Source: Plasmodium malariae
Lineage: Eukaryota; Apicomplexa; Aconoidasida; Haemosporida; Plasmodiidae
DNA length: 64,000 nucleotides
Reading direction: 5' to 3'
Assembly (NCBI RefSeq): GCF_900090045.1
Contig: NC_041788.1
Span: 248,001 to 312,000 of the forward strand
Shown in pieces: positions 26,727 to 40,284 of the stretch. The notes under the pieces are model-generated. The model searched no databases. It worked only from the letters and a program-made list of their open reading frames with translations, and was not told the origin of the DNA. Numbering within the stretch: the first letter of the stretch is position 1; each line of letters begins with the position of its first letter. The position numbers and the translations under genes were made by a program.

Positions 26727-29700
26727 AACCATGTTTGTTTAATTTAAATAAAATGTAATATGATTTAGAAAAATCATATTAAATATCTCTCATGAGGAGA
26801 TTATACAAGCATTTATATATAGTAAGAAAAAAAATTAAAATAAATGAATAATATGCAGTTAATATATAAAATATATCTTTTTTGTGTTTACAATGTATAA
26901 ATGAAAAATTATCAAGTATAGTAATTATTTTTAATTATATTGTAAAACTTCTATATTGAAAAATATTGAAACACAGAAAATTTGTGCGATTTTACATAAA
27001 ATATGAAAAATATAAAAATACGTGAAATTTTATATCATTAACAAATACACAGTTAATACTAAGTATTCATATAAAAAAATAAAAATGGGAATTATGTTAA
27101 ACAACTTTAATAAAAAAATAAATGAATATTAATAATATAAGTTCTAAGATGTTTTAGCTAACATACAGGAAAATACAACAATATTGATACTATATGAAAC
27201 TAAAAAATTAGCTATATAAATAAAAAAGTACATAATTAAAAAAAAAAGTGTATTCACATATCTGATCCATAAATTTGCAAAAAAAATAAAGATAAATATA
27301 AATATTCAAATATGAAAGGAAAAAAAATACATCGTTAGAATTATTACACAGGAATATGTTTCATAAATAACTAGTTTTAATAGTTATAGCTGCATTGACA
27401 AATTTTTTGCGTAGTTACATTTTTACTTAAATGTAATAACTAATATCCATTAAAACATATTATTATATTATTTATTTTTTTTTTTTTCCTTTTTCTTTTG
27501 CTTTTGCTTTCCACATATTTAATTATACAATGTAACTAAAATAGTGTGTAATCTATAGAAAATACGCATTAAATTTTGAATAGATATATTAACTCTTCTG
27601 AAAACTAATAAAATATTGTAAATTAGGTTAATATAATTTATATAGTAATACTATTACTATCTACTATTTTATATAAATGAACCAAACTTTTGTGAATCAC
27701 ATGCAACACTTTTTCATTGACAGCACATGATCAATTTTTATAAAAAATAACATAATATAAAATGCATTCGGATATAATTATCATTAATAGGAAAAAGGAA
27801 ATTATTTACAACACTAACCAAATAAATCATACTTATGTATTATGATAAAATGTAGAATGAAAGTTAATTATACATGAAGCCATATATTAATATTAACTAT
27901 ATAATGTATGAGTAAACTTATTATATATGGTATATTGAAAAATATATAATTTTACTTATGTTATTTATATAAAACTTATAATGTATTTTATTAAAAAATA
28001 TATAGTTGAAAATTTTTTATAAAAATTAAAGTTATTTAAAATTTTACAATATTATATCATAGTTGTGTTGTATATAAATTATTATATTTAATATAAGCCT
28101 TATAACTTTCTATAGAAGAATTTTATATTTAAAATATGTATTAATAGTTCGTTTTTTCATCTTTTATGCAATTATTTATTGTAAATATTATTCAGAGTAA
28201 TTACTATGATATATAATGTTATAAAAACATTCCCTTAAATATATATAAATTTATAAGTATAATAATGTTAATTATTTAATTAGATACAATCAATAATAAT
28301 GATGTTATTTATATTTTTATAATACCTACTGTTAGTGTCATTTATTAGTTATATTTTTCCTTTGTTAAAAACATAAAATTATTTATATTTTTTTCCTTTT
28401 ACCTTTTCATAATATTAAAATTAAACTTTTTTAAAAACATTTCTTTCTAGAATATATAACGTATTCATTTTTTTCTCTTTATACATACCTTTTCAATATT
28501 TTTAATAATAAAAATGTAAAAGGTAAAGACAGTCTTATTGTAAAATAGAATGAAATACTACAATAATATTTTTTTAAATTGTAAAGAAATGGAAGAGTAT
28601 ATTTTTATTTAGTATAAACAAATTCGTAGACCAAATTTTTTAAATAGAAAAATTATAAATAATTATATGTTCGTGATAACAGTTTTTATGCTATTTTAAA
28701 AACTTTTATTTTTAAATTATGCTATTTTCCCTTAAATTATACTTATGTTTCATATATATAAATAAAAATTTGCATTTTAGGCAAACTCAGTTAATGTTAG
28801 TATAATATATATAATATATCTCCAAATTAAAATTTAATACAATAATTATATAGAATACTATTAAATGTCAAAATCACATAACAATCTGAAATAAATAAAG
28901 GCTCCTTATATAAAGACACATCTGTAAAAAATGTATTAAAACAAAAAAAAATATAAATATTGTTATATATGTATATATTCAAACTATTATACACTTCTTT
29001 CGATATTCATTCAGATATTTGTAAAAATCTCATTTTCTTTTATATTATTATATATTCACACACTATGTTATATGTTTTATAACTTCTAACCTATTATGTT
29101 TAGCATATATATAATATATTCAAATACAACAGTTTAAATATATTTTATCTTAAAAAATAATAAATTACTTTTATATGAATTTCTCCGTATATAATTATTA
29201 ATAAAAATAATATAAAATGGAATGGGATAGATCATAAGGGAATAATATAAATGAAAATATATAACAAAAAAATTTCATATAGGTAAAATTAAAAAATAAA
29301 AAATAAATAAACCATTAATTCATTAATATAACAGATTGATTAGAGATAAACATAACAAATTAATTCTTTATATTAATTAACTATTTACTAAAATTTATTA
29401 TAAATTTATATATACTTTTTTTTTTTAACTTCCCCTCCATTTATTATCACATACGCACTTATTTCGAATGAAAAATTAAAATACGGTATAATTTATTTAC
29501 ATTATAAACGATTAACCTAATATTTTCGTATTATGCTTAAATTGCTATGTAAATTTAAATATCATTTAATGTCCTAAAAATTATTATAAATAAATTCATA
29601 ATAATATTTATTTTACATTCCAAAATAAAATTTTATAGGGAGTGTTAAAAATATTTTTTCATGTAATGATAAAATTTAGGATAAGAACCAAAAATAAATA

Positions 29701-30850
29701 ACACCATTTTAATCTATATATTCGAATATATATATGAACATTTACAGAAATGTTATTGGGAGACTTTCGTATATTTTGTTTCAAATGTTGTAAGATATCA
29801 TTCTATTTACATTCATTTATAGTATTACTATTTCTCCTTATAATGTTATAATATATTTTATATTTTTTAACTATATATTTTAATTAATTCTGCTGTAATA
29901 TATACTAGTAATTTTTCGCATGCTTAATAGGTATTCAAACATAATTTAATTAATTAATTTGCTTAACTGTACATTTATTTAACTAGAATATATAATCAAA
30001 ATTAAGTAATTCATATTCAAAAGTGACTATAGACATATACAGAAGAACCCAAATATATAATAACGTATATTACTTAAAACTATTCTATAGCATAATATAT
30101 ATACCATATATTATTAATTGTTATGTAAATGGTATATATATATATACCATTAAATAATAAAAATACATTATAGAAACAAGTACCATTTACAACTACAGAA
30201 ACAGTATGCTATAATTTATATAATATTAATTATCATATCTCGATACAATATATTAAAAATAAAAAACTATTAACAATATAATTACAACACTATTATATAA
30301 CCGCGTCAAATATTAATAGCTAATATAACACAATATAAAAGGAATATAAACTCAGTGATAATAATTATTTTGTTTATGATTTAATAATTTTAGGAAAATT
30401 ATAATATTAAAAAGAATAACTTGCATTAGTTTAGGTAAAAATATTTATATATCTATATCTGTACTAAAAAAAGAAAAACGTCGCCATCTATATATTAACG
30501 ATAATTTTATACATTAAATGCAATCTTATTTATTAATGAAATATATAATATATTAGTGTTATCCATTTTCCTCTACCTTCATAAAGTGAAATTTAATTTT
30601 TTATAAAATAATATAGCCAACTGTGAATTCATTTCAAAATATTTATATCATATATCTCCACTTGTGTTACATTTATTTAATGTAATAAAAAATATGAACA
30701 ATGTTAAATAAATATTAATGTATTCAATTATTTAATAGAACCCATATAAATGTATATGTAGTTAATAATCCTCTAATTTCTGTTAATATATATTAATTTA
30801 AATTAAATTACGGATATGTAAAAAGAAGTAAATTTATATTTTTCTTACAG
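26727..30850. other. long spacer with a segment absent from copy C
   Basis: No gene is seen. About 3.3 kb of it (roughly 26.9-30.6 kb) has no counterpart between PIR and STP1 in copy C, so it was inserted in B or deleted from C. It contains a perfect 24-base palindrome at 30128-30151 but no terminal repeats, target-site duplication or transposon-like frame that would mark a mobile element. The last 200 bases resemble the DNA upstream of STP1 C. Confidence 0.5.
30128..30151. repeat. perfect 24-base palindrome
   Basis: AATGGT and ACCATT arms flank an alternating TA core. The sequence is exactly its own reverse complement over 24 bases. It may simply be an AT-rich microsatellite with matching ends. 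Confidence 0.6.
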
Positions 30851-33715
30851 ATGGCTGCATATAACAACATAGAATTATAATATAGTGTCACTATATCAAG
30901 GGTAAATTTTATTGTTTTTTAATATAAGTACATTTGTGCATGAATATGTATATATGAAAAGACATGATCATATAATTAATATAAAAATTAATATTTAAAT
31001 AATTCTTACTGATTATTTTGAATATACAGTTGGTTAGGATACGGATTTAGTGAAGGAAGTTATGTTTTCAAAAATGAATATAAAAAGATTGGAAAACATA
31101 TCGTAAAGGAAACTACTTAAAGATAGAGACAGAAAAAAATATATTTAGGAAAACGTGCTTATCATTGGCTGAATAAATAATTAAGGAAGAAACTGCACCA
31201 TCATATACTGAACCACTAAGCGGGAAGAAGTACTTAATAATCATTTTGAACCTAAATTTTACAAGTTCACCAAATATGGTGGATATACTATAAATTTAGA
31301 CAATAAGGAGAAAATACTTTTGCAATTGAAGTATGAAGCAGATGATTTCTGTGAAGAAAGAAATACATATATAGATAAATTAAATACCTATAAAAAAGCA
31401 AAAAAAGCATATAATTGTAATGGTAATAACCCATGCTTAGTTTCATGTGACAATTATAATGATTGTCCTACAAAAAAAAAAAGAATATTTTAGAAGAAAA
31501 AGTAAACTCTGAAGATAATTCCAAAATAATTAATCATAAAATAAATACCGGATCACGAAATTTCATCTTAACAAATCTCCATATATTCAACAAGTCACTT
31601 ACATGCATATTATCGGATCCTCCTGTACAATATAAACCTCGACCTGAAGAAGAAAAGGTTAGTTCAAAAAAAGAACAAGATCAAAACAAACATGAATTTT
31701 CATCTGAAACACATCACGAAGCTCCATGTGAAGCTGAAATACCACCATCCATAGAAACTCAACAGGAATAATCAATTACACCATAACATGTAAATACGAA
31801 AACTGAAAATGGAGAAATTAAAGATATACAAAACTAAATACCCAAAGATTCGATACATTCTCTATCTTCAGATATAAGTATGTCACCACAATCTGAAATA
31901 CAATATCCAGATTCTATAGAAACAGAAGAAACTATTAAATCTGATACTGTTTTATTATCTCCTGAATGATCGATTCCTGATTCAACATTTACAAGTTATA
32001 CAATCCTTAAAATTACAGGTAACACTAATGTTAAAAAAATTTTTAATTTTAAATTAACTACAATACATGACATATATATATAAAATGATATTACATATAC
32101 AGCAGGAAATCTAGATGACAAATACACATCACCTATTTTAATAAGCTTTATGGTTATTTTTGTATTTTCCCTTTTTATTAAAGTAAAATAAAAATTATGC
32201 ACAAAAATATGATAATCATTTGATCATTGTAATATTTTATTATACAAAAAAGATTTTTCTCTATGTGATAATATTGTTTAATAGGAACGTTTAAAGAAAA
32301 AAAAAAAGATAAAAAGAAGACAAATTAAATTTCTCAGAATACTACTACCTTCACGTTCTAACAAAAAAATTGAGTTTTTAATACGAAATAATTTATATCA
32401 TTCAATATATGATAACAAAGAAACAATAAAAAATTAAAAATAAATAAACGTAATATGAATAATAATGTAAAAGCGTTAAAGAGGGAAAAGAATAGGCACA
32501 AAACTATCATAGAAGTACACATGGAAGCACTTAAGCAATACAAAAATGAAGAATGGATATTCCACAAGGTTGAATTTTTTTGAAGTATGCCTAGTAGAGT
32601 TCATAAAAGAAAAACATATAAACTATCCTGATTTAAATAATAATGAACAAATAGTGGAAAATATTAAAAGTAGCAGTGACATGAAAAAACAAAAAATACT
32701 ATGGAATAAATGAGTAGAAAAACATAAAAACCTTTCTGAAAAATTGAAAAAAGAATGATATAATAATATTAAAAATGAATGGAAAAAAGAAAAAACTTAT
32801 GCAAAAAAAACTGAAAAATTAAAAAATACATCGTCGAATGAAATTCAAAAAGTTCCTCTTCTTGATACAGAGAAAGATGTATGGAGACAGTGGACATCAA
32901 AAAAGGGTATAATTATGGAACAATATTTAGAGCAATAGTGGTTTTACGAATTAACAGGGGAATATCAGAATATGTTAGATGGATAGGAAAATGAAGGAAA
33001 TAATGATGAAGTATCATCCATAAACAATGAAGAATTAAAGTTCAAAGAAAGTAGTGAAGAACTATATAAATACAAAAAAAAAAAATTAGTAGTAAAACTG
33101 TTTATTCTCGTACTTATGGAGGTACTAAAAGAATGTAAAAAATAAGAGTACATAGAAAACAGGAAATCATATTTTGATCACTACATAAATGAATGCAAGA
33201 CAGATGAGAATTCAGCTAAAAGCACAGAAATTACAAAAAAAATAAAGAGAACGAACAACATCGTCTTATAAAGTAAGAAGAATAAGGAAAATCATGATTA
33301 TGTAGATGAAAACTATGTTAGACAAGAGATAGAAGGTTGGACAAGAGAAGATAATACATTTGTAAATTCCGTGGATAGTGAAAATAAAATAGACAAATGA
33401 GATCAATTAATAGAAAAATAGAATCTATAAAATGGTAAGGAAACATTCAAAATATTTAATAACGATATACAAGCCATATCCTACAATATTCGCGAAACAC
33501 CCATTTTAAGTTTTCTGATATAGGAATGAAGCACAAAAAAAATACGAATGTAAAGAAAAACCATAACATAAAACAGAAGTATAAAAATGGTATATGAAAC
33601 ATGAAATACATGTATTTAATAAACAATCCACCTATAAATAATTTTTTCCGTCGATTATCAATAATAGAGTTATATTACTTCTTAATTCAATAAAAGTAGA
33701 AACAAGTTAATGAGA
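30851..33715 (+). pseudogene. STP1 pseudogene B (nearly full length)
   Basis: STP1 modules occur in order, in shifting frames. An ATG at 30851 follows a cag. An FRKTCLSLAE module lies near 31.15 kb, then FYKFTKYGGYTINLDNKEK, and KYEADDFCEERNTYI with YNCNGNNPCLVSCDNYNDC: the Cys-containing N-terminal domain. A clean frame (31463-31771) continues with SRNFILTNLHIFNKSLTC, a KPRPEEEKVSSKKEQDQ stretch and a Pro/Glu-rich region. A transmembrane segment (SPILISFMVIFVFSLFIK, ending near 32186) precedes an intron-like gt, then a basic exon starting near 32284 (RRQIKFLRILLPSRSNKK-type). Next come the tandem C-terminal modules (KTIIEVHMEALKQY, FLEVCLVEFIKEKH, IIMEQYLEQ, YVRQEIEGWTREDNTFV) up to about 33.7 kb. 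At least ten stops or frameshifts, for example TAG at 31490-31492 in another frame and TGA at 32711-32713, make it non-functional. STP1 is a subtelomeric SURFIN-related family of unknown precise role. Confidence 0.85.
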
Positions 33716-36700
33716 TGATTAACACACTCAATATGAATATCTTTGATTAAAAATATATAAATATAAACATATATATATATGTATGTTACTTGTTAATGTG
33801 TTTGGTGCTTTTCTTAAATAATTAATTTGCTTAAACATCTTTTACGTAATTTATTATTTCATAACAATTTAATATTATGTTTTAATTAATAGGAATTAAT
33901 TTTTCTCATGCATAATAAGAAGTACATTTTAAATGCTCCATGCAAAAAATGAATTATTACATTCCTTAATATTTTTTTTTCTTCATTTTATACTATAAAG
34001 TTACATGTTATATAAAACAACACTTGTTAATATGTATAATATGATGTAAAGATTAATGAATTTATTTCTAACTGATAATATAGTTAAACATTAATTATAA
34101 TAATTCCTTTATTTATAAGATGTTACTCACAATATTTACATACAGATAATAAATAATTTTATGATCCAAGTATATAGTACACTTAATCAAATAACGTTAT
34201 ATTTTATTACTTATTCATTACACTTTATATTTGTAAAATATATAAATAAATATATACAGAATTCCTACAAGAAGCATCTGCTTTATGTAGCATATCTAAC
34301 ATATGTTATTTCGTATATCATTTTGTAACATCTAAGTGAAGGTTTAAATTATTTCCAAATATTTGGTAAACCTAATAATTATTAAATTAATTATAAAAGA
34401 TAATTATAAAATAGGAAATAGCTTTATTGTGTATAATTAAATAATTATAAATATATATATTATATTCTTTTTATTTGTACGTTAAAACAGAAAAATGGAA
34501 CTTTTATTCATATATATTATTCATTACGTTTCTGTAATATCATAATAAAGTAAATAATATGTTAAATAATTAAGAAGTTAAATATATTTATATTAAAACT
34601 TCTTATTTTCATTTTCAATAAAAACGTTTCAAATGTTTCGGTGTATAGTGCTTTTTTTCCTTTTACTTTGTTTAATTTTATTCTATATTTTCTTATATAA
34701 TGTAACTGTGCGGAAAATAAGAATATGTACTAATAAATTACTTTTTATAATTTAATTACTTAGAAAATTAGAGAAAACTTAGATATTATATCCCCGAGAT
34801 TCTTAAAATTCAAATTTTAGAACAAATTTATTTATGACATTTACAATATAAAAATATAGAACAATGTTATTATTTCCTCAACATATGTCTATTAAAACTA
34901 TTTCATCTACGTAAAAAGTTATACCTTTTTTTATTTCTACACACATTTTACAAATTTCTTGAATTCACAATGATTTGTAATTTCATTAGAAGTTTAATGT
35001 ATTTCTAGTAGATATAGCTGGTTAATATTTTATAAAGATTATTTATATTATCCATATAAAAAAATTATTAAAAGTGATTATAAATGAACAAAATGACATT
35101 GTCTACGAAATATCAAACAATAGTTTATTAAATATTTCTTCATATAGTAATTTTTTATTGTCATATTATTTGGTTTAAAAATTGTTATAAAATGAAATTT
35201 TTGCGTGTACACTCATCTCAAGTTTCCATGAGTAATCGTATTTAAAATATAAATTATTCGTACTTTTTATATATATTATCTAAAAGGATCAATGCGCATA
35301 AATTTTTATCCCATTCATGTTTGAATAAATATTTATCAATTTCTTAATTATTATTGTTTAAAATTTATTATAAATAAAAATGTGCATCATTTTAAATAAC
35401 TTTCCTTTTAAATTTAAATTAATAATTTATATTATATATATATTTATAATTAATTAATAAAGAACTTTCTTAAGCTATATTTTATCATTAATAGCCATTT
35501 ACAATATTAGACCTAGATTAAAAGCGCATAAACTACATTGCTAGAATATATTCTTCTGTTAACATTATTTCAATGTAAAGGAAAACAGTAATTAATATGC
35601 AGAACTATTCTTACAAATATAAATACATTTTAAATGGTTAACTATTTTTCGCTATAAAATTTTACAAAAAATTTCTTCACGTACTAAACAATTTTATCAT
35701 TTTTAAGAAATAAAATTTTTTTACAAACTTGAATATGTATATACTCATAAATGACGAAGATAATGTATAATAGAAACTTATAATTTATTATAAATATAAT
35801 AAATGTAAAGAACATATTTTCTCAAATGCATTATAGATTATATTACACCGCAAAAATATTTATTAAACCTGGAATAGTATGTATTGTTTCATTAAATTTT
35901 ATTAAATCATATTGTACTCAATGTAATGTGAATAAAAAAATAAATAACATTTTAAACTATATTGTAAAAATAACGTACATAATTTTTACTACCAATTAAT
36001 TCTTAGGCATAATGTTTATTCATTATTTTTAGTTATTTTAACAAATTGCTACATTTATTTATTTATTAAGCCATTTTTCATCTTGTTATATGAATTTTCT
36101 TATTCTATAATGTTAAAGAATAATTCAGTATCAAAGAACAATTAAACTTTAAATTAGTTATTAAATATATATACTTCGTAACATTTTTAACATTTATATA
36201 TACATTACTTTTTATTAATTTTTTCTTCTTTTTTTTTTATTATATTTTTCTTATTTTTATCGCGAGAATTCAAAAAAAAAAATACTTTATCAAATCATTA
36301 TTTTTACTATTATTTCATATAAATGCATTATTAAAATTCTTTAAGTATTATTAAAACTGCTAAATGGCAAGATGACATAAATTATTTTTAAAAAGAAAAA
36401 AAAAAAATCAATTTAGCTTTTACAGTATATATCAATAAAAAGTAAACTCAAAAAATACATATTTTATTATTAACAGACCATTAAAAATTTCTGACTAAAA
36501 TATATAATTTTGTTAATATTGCACGAACTACTTGTGTAATAACTGAATTATATTAAACTGTTATAATATATATATATATATATATATATGGTTGTTCTAA
36601 TTATTATGTTTATTATTAATTAAAAAATAAATTTTATATGACTTTAGAAGATTTTAAATTTATTTTTTATCATTTTCATAGTAAATAAAAAATTTTATAT

Positions 36701-37145
36701 GATATTTTTTCAAGGCTAACATAGATTATGTAAGGTAATTTTATTACATTTGAGCTGTTCTAATAAACCAATAACCAAGTTCTTTATTAATATGTGTAGA
36801 TAATACAAAAATAAAATTTTTAAAATAAATTATTCGTAGCTTGACAAGTTGTAATTATTATTTAATAATATTTTTTTTAATGTTTTTTCCAACCCTATTT
36901 TATATTATTTTAATATTTTTACATAGAAAAATCACTATTATATTTTTTTCAGAAATGCATTTTTTCTCGTGCTATAATCCAACATTTAAATATATTTAAA
37001 CATATAAAAGTAATAATTTTTATATTTTAAAATAGCAGAAAACAATAAAGAAGTATAAAAAATCTTCTATTGTCGAGTACAAAAAAAAATATATTCCAAA
37101 AATTGTATTGTCACAAAAGATTCAGTATCTATAAATAAATTCGAA
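33716..37145. other. spacer between STP1 B and exported gene B
   Basis: Non-coding, and homologous by eye to 13.8-17.4 and 46.9-50.2 kb. It includes a stretch shared with A around ATGTAGCATA (34287) followed by TGTAACATCTAA. A TA run at about 36564-36589 is a microsatellite. The last 120 bases form the conserved leader upstream of the exported-gene ATG. No open frame is conserved among copies. Confidence 0.55.
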
Positions 37146-37965
37146 ATGATAGCACAAACAAATAAATTCTTTTTTTTTATTAAAATTTTCGCATTTTCTC
37201 TATTAATATGGATATTGCAGGATTCTTATGAAGTAGAATAACTAATATATTCAATAATTTATATACATTCTTTTTAATTTCACTTTTTCATTACACAACT
37301 AATATTTTTTCCATAAAGAAATACTGATATTTGCATAATTATTAAATGCCTACTATAATTTTTAGACAAATACTTCAGGAAAATCATGGACTAAGAAAAT
37401 CAACCTACATAATACCTCAGAAGTAATGGTAAGCCGACTGTTATGTAGAGACACAGATGTAGATTCTAAGCAGACAGACTTTCATTTAAAAGAAAAATTT
37501 CAGAACAATTTTCAAAAACCTATCAATTCAAGCAAATATATGCATAAAATTTTAAATTCCTATGATAAATATATATTTTATGATTATCTTGAAAAAGTAC
37601 TTAAAGAATTAAAAAAAGAATCACCTACAACGGAAGAATATAAATTAAGAGAAAAACAAGTCACATCATTTATAAATAAACTTTTACGGAAATTACAAGA
37701 AAAATATAAAAGAAAATTAAAAAAAGGTCCTTATATGAATCGTAAAAAATACCAAAAATTTTTACACATTGTAACTAACCAAAACACTAAAGACATGCTT
37801 AAGATTACTATTCCAATTTTAGCAAAAACAAACATCTCATGTAAAAATAGCCTATACTTAGTTAGTTCATATGGTGAAGCAATATTATCTGAATTATTAT
37901 CACTATCAAATTCTATTATACATACTTATAATAAAAAATTTAATATTTCTGAGTATGATAACTAG
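37146..37965 (+). CDS. Plasmodium exported protein B, unknown function (two exons, 228 aa)
   Basis: Exons are 37146-37232 (29 codons) and 37366-37965, with a 133-base intron (gt at 37233, tttag before 37366). Exon 1 is a hydrophobic leader starting MIAQTNKFFFF and ending DSYE, nearly identical in plan to exon 1 of copies A and C. An RxL export-type motif, SRLLCRD, places its arginine at residue 53, exon-2 codon 24. The mature part is Lys/Glu-rich with likely coiled or helical character (residues about 80-135, for example KVLKELKKES and LLRKLQEKYKRKLKKG). A moderately hydrophobic C-terminal region (about 155-205) aligns with the membrane segment of copy C, although it is less clearly transmembrane. 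No stop or shift is present. Secretion and export into the red cell are inferred from architecture. Function is unknown. Confidence 0.85.
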
Positions 37966-40249
37966 TCCAAATAAGTATAAAAAAATTTATGTACTCTTAT
38001 TAGTATTATATGAATGAATCGTCTTTGGATATCTTTAATGTAAGGAATTTATTTTTATGTACATGAAATTTTATTTAATTAATAGTACTTAAAATCTCTC
38101 CTATTATATATCCTACACATCAGCTATCTTATTTTCAATTTTTATCTAAATAGATTATTTAAGTGATATGCATATATCATGTTGTTTATGTAGTGCATTT
38201 ATACTTTTTTTTTATTTGTTCATATAATTAACTTTTCATAAATTCTATAAGAAAATATAAATTTTTCAATTATGTATTTTTGTCTTACTATTTTTTTATT
38301 TATATATGTAGGAAAGTTACATATTATCGTGTTATATTACCAAGGTTATGTTTTTACTAATTGTTTTATTGAGTTTTTTTTTTTTATTGTATTTATTTTT
38401 AGCTTTTCATTTACATTTCATTATTCATGTTAATTTTTAAATGTATAATATTATTAAGCTTTAGAATTATCCTCTTTACGTGAATTCATTTAGTGAATTC
38501 GCATACATGTGTGTTACTCGTAAATCAAGATAATTTTGATGAGTAAAATATTAAACTAGACATTAAATTGTTTCAAATAAATATATAAATTAATATAATC
38601 ATAATTTTTCCCACTAGATATATGATTTAATTACAAAACTTAATAATATCAAATAACATATGTTAATTGACTAGCATATAAGTATTCTATAGAACTACTT
38701 CATTTAGGTTGTAAGCAGAAACCTTAATTCACATTCATTTGTCAACCATTTTTACATTAATCCATTTATTATTATTATCTTAATTTTTTTTTTTCTGTTA
38801 TCTTTCATATTACTGTAATTAAGTAACAATTTTTCATTTTATGTATTTTGTAAAATTGTAATGTCTACGTTCCTTATTTTCATTACGTTTTGCATAATAG
38901 ATAATATTAATGCAGAATAAAGTTAATTAGTTGCTATATATATATATATATGTATTCACATTTTACTTAACACGTTTTTCTTTTTATCCTTATTAAAATT
39001 ATGCAATTATAAACATGAACACTCTTAAAGAAGCTATATTTCATGTCCATACTATAATAATTTCTAAATATATGAAATATCTATACAGCATTTATTAAAG
39101 AACCATCAAATTAAAGGAATAAATATGTATTATAGCAAATGGAACCTTCCTATTTCAATATCTTTTAAGTGACAGTTAATTTCGTTTGGGAACAAATTCT
39201 AATGTTTGATAAAAAAACATAGCAAAGAATAATTTTCATAAATTAATAATGAAACCATAAATTTATAATTTTTCATAATTTAATTGTACTGTGTGAATTC
39301 TTATTCCATTTTGTTAAACTTATATTTGATATTCCGCATATACATGATAACTGCATATTGAATTAAAATATACACATATATTGATAAAAACAAATAATGT
39401 AATATTATAATGAATAATTAAAAGAATAACATATCACATACAAGTTTAAAGTATTATTTTAACTGTTCTTATAACATTAATTCTTGATAATCTCATATCG
39501 ATTAACCCGTTCGAATATGGCACTAAAATTAGTTACTACCAAATAAAGTCTAACGATCATATTATTACACTAAATAAATTTAATAATATTAAGAATTATT
39601 AATTTTTCATAACGTACATGAATATTCATAATTTTAGAGACATATTTTTCAAAATATTGGAAATATTTATACCCTTTATTGTACCCATTAGGTAGTTATC
39701 TTTTTGTATATTATTCTATTTTTCACAGTACTTACTACACATATAAATAATTATTCTTATGTAATTTCATATTACATTTCTTTATTTGTAATACATTATT
39801 TGATATTTGTACATTCTTTGATATTTCTATTTATTGTATTATTAATTAATAATGAATAATTTCTAGTAAAGTTAAAAAAGAATATTCATATATATACTGC
39901 ATTCTATGGTGCACCATACAAATTAACAATATGATTATCTAACATAAATATTTAAATAAAGAACTTGTGAAAAAAATAATTTAAAAAATAAATTCCTTTT
40001 ATATATAATATTTGCAATATTATACTTTGATGTAATTACTGTCTTTTTTATTTTTTTCAACTATTTATCATAATTTTCAACAAGAATCATTAATATATCG
40101 GTTTTCACATCATTACAGTAATTATCATAATAAAAAAATAAGCAATAAAAGATTATTCCTTTTTGAAACAAAATGTGTATAGTTTACATAAAAGGTAGAA
40201 TAAATAAATTAAATAAAACTCTAAAAATAACACACATAAAATTATATCA

Positions 40250-40284
<35 letters not shown>

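Larger units (their letters stand above)
23980..39700 (+). repeat. array copy B (PIR + STP1 + exported gene)
   Basis: The fullest copy of the triplicated unit. Compared with copy C it has about 3.3 kb of extra DNA between PIR and STP1 (roughly 26.9-30.6 kb). Homology with C resumes around 30.65 kb, where a CTCCACTTGTgTTA-like stretch matches about 43.99 kb. The 5' boundary is uncertain; flank similarity to C is visible from about 24.1 kb and may begin earlier. Confidence 0.6.

Noticed and set aside
26530..26742. Plus-strand frame MFFIIHFYISLL...
   Set aside because: Another-frame reading over PIR exon 3; the exon-3 frame FTPFGRRF...SYYSR is the one supported by splice sites and family pattern.
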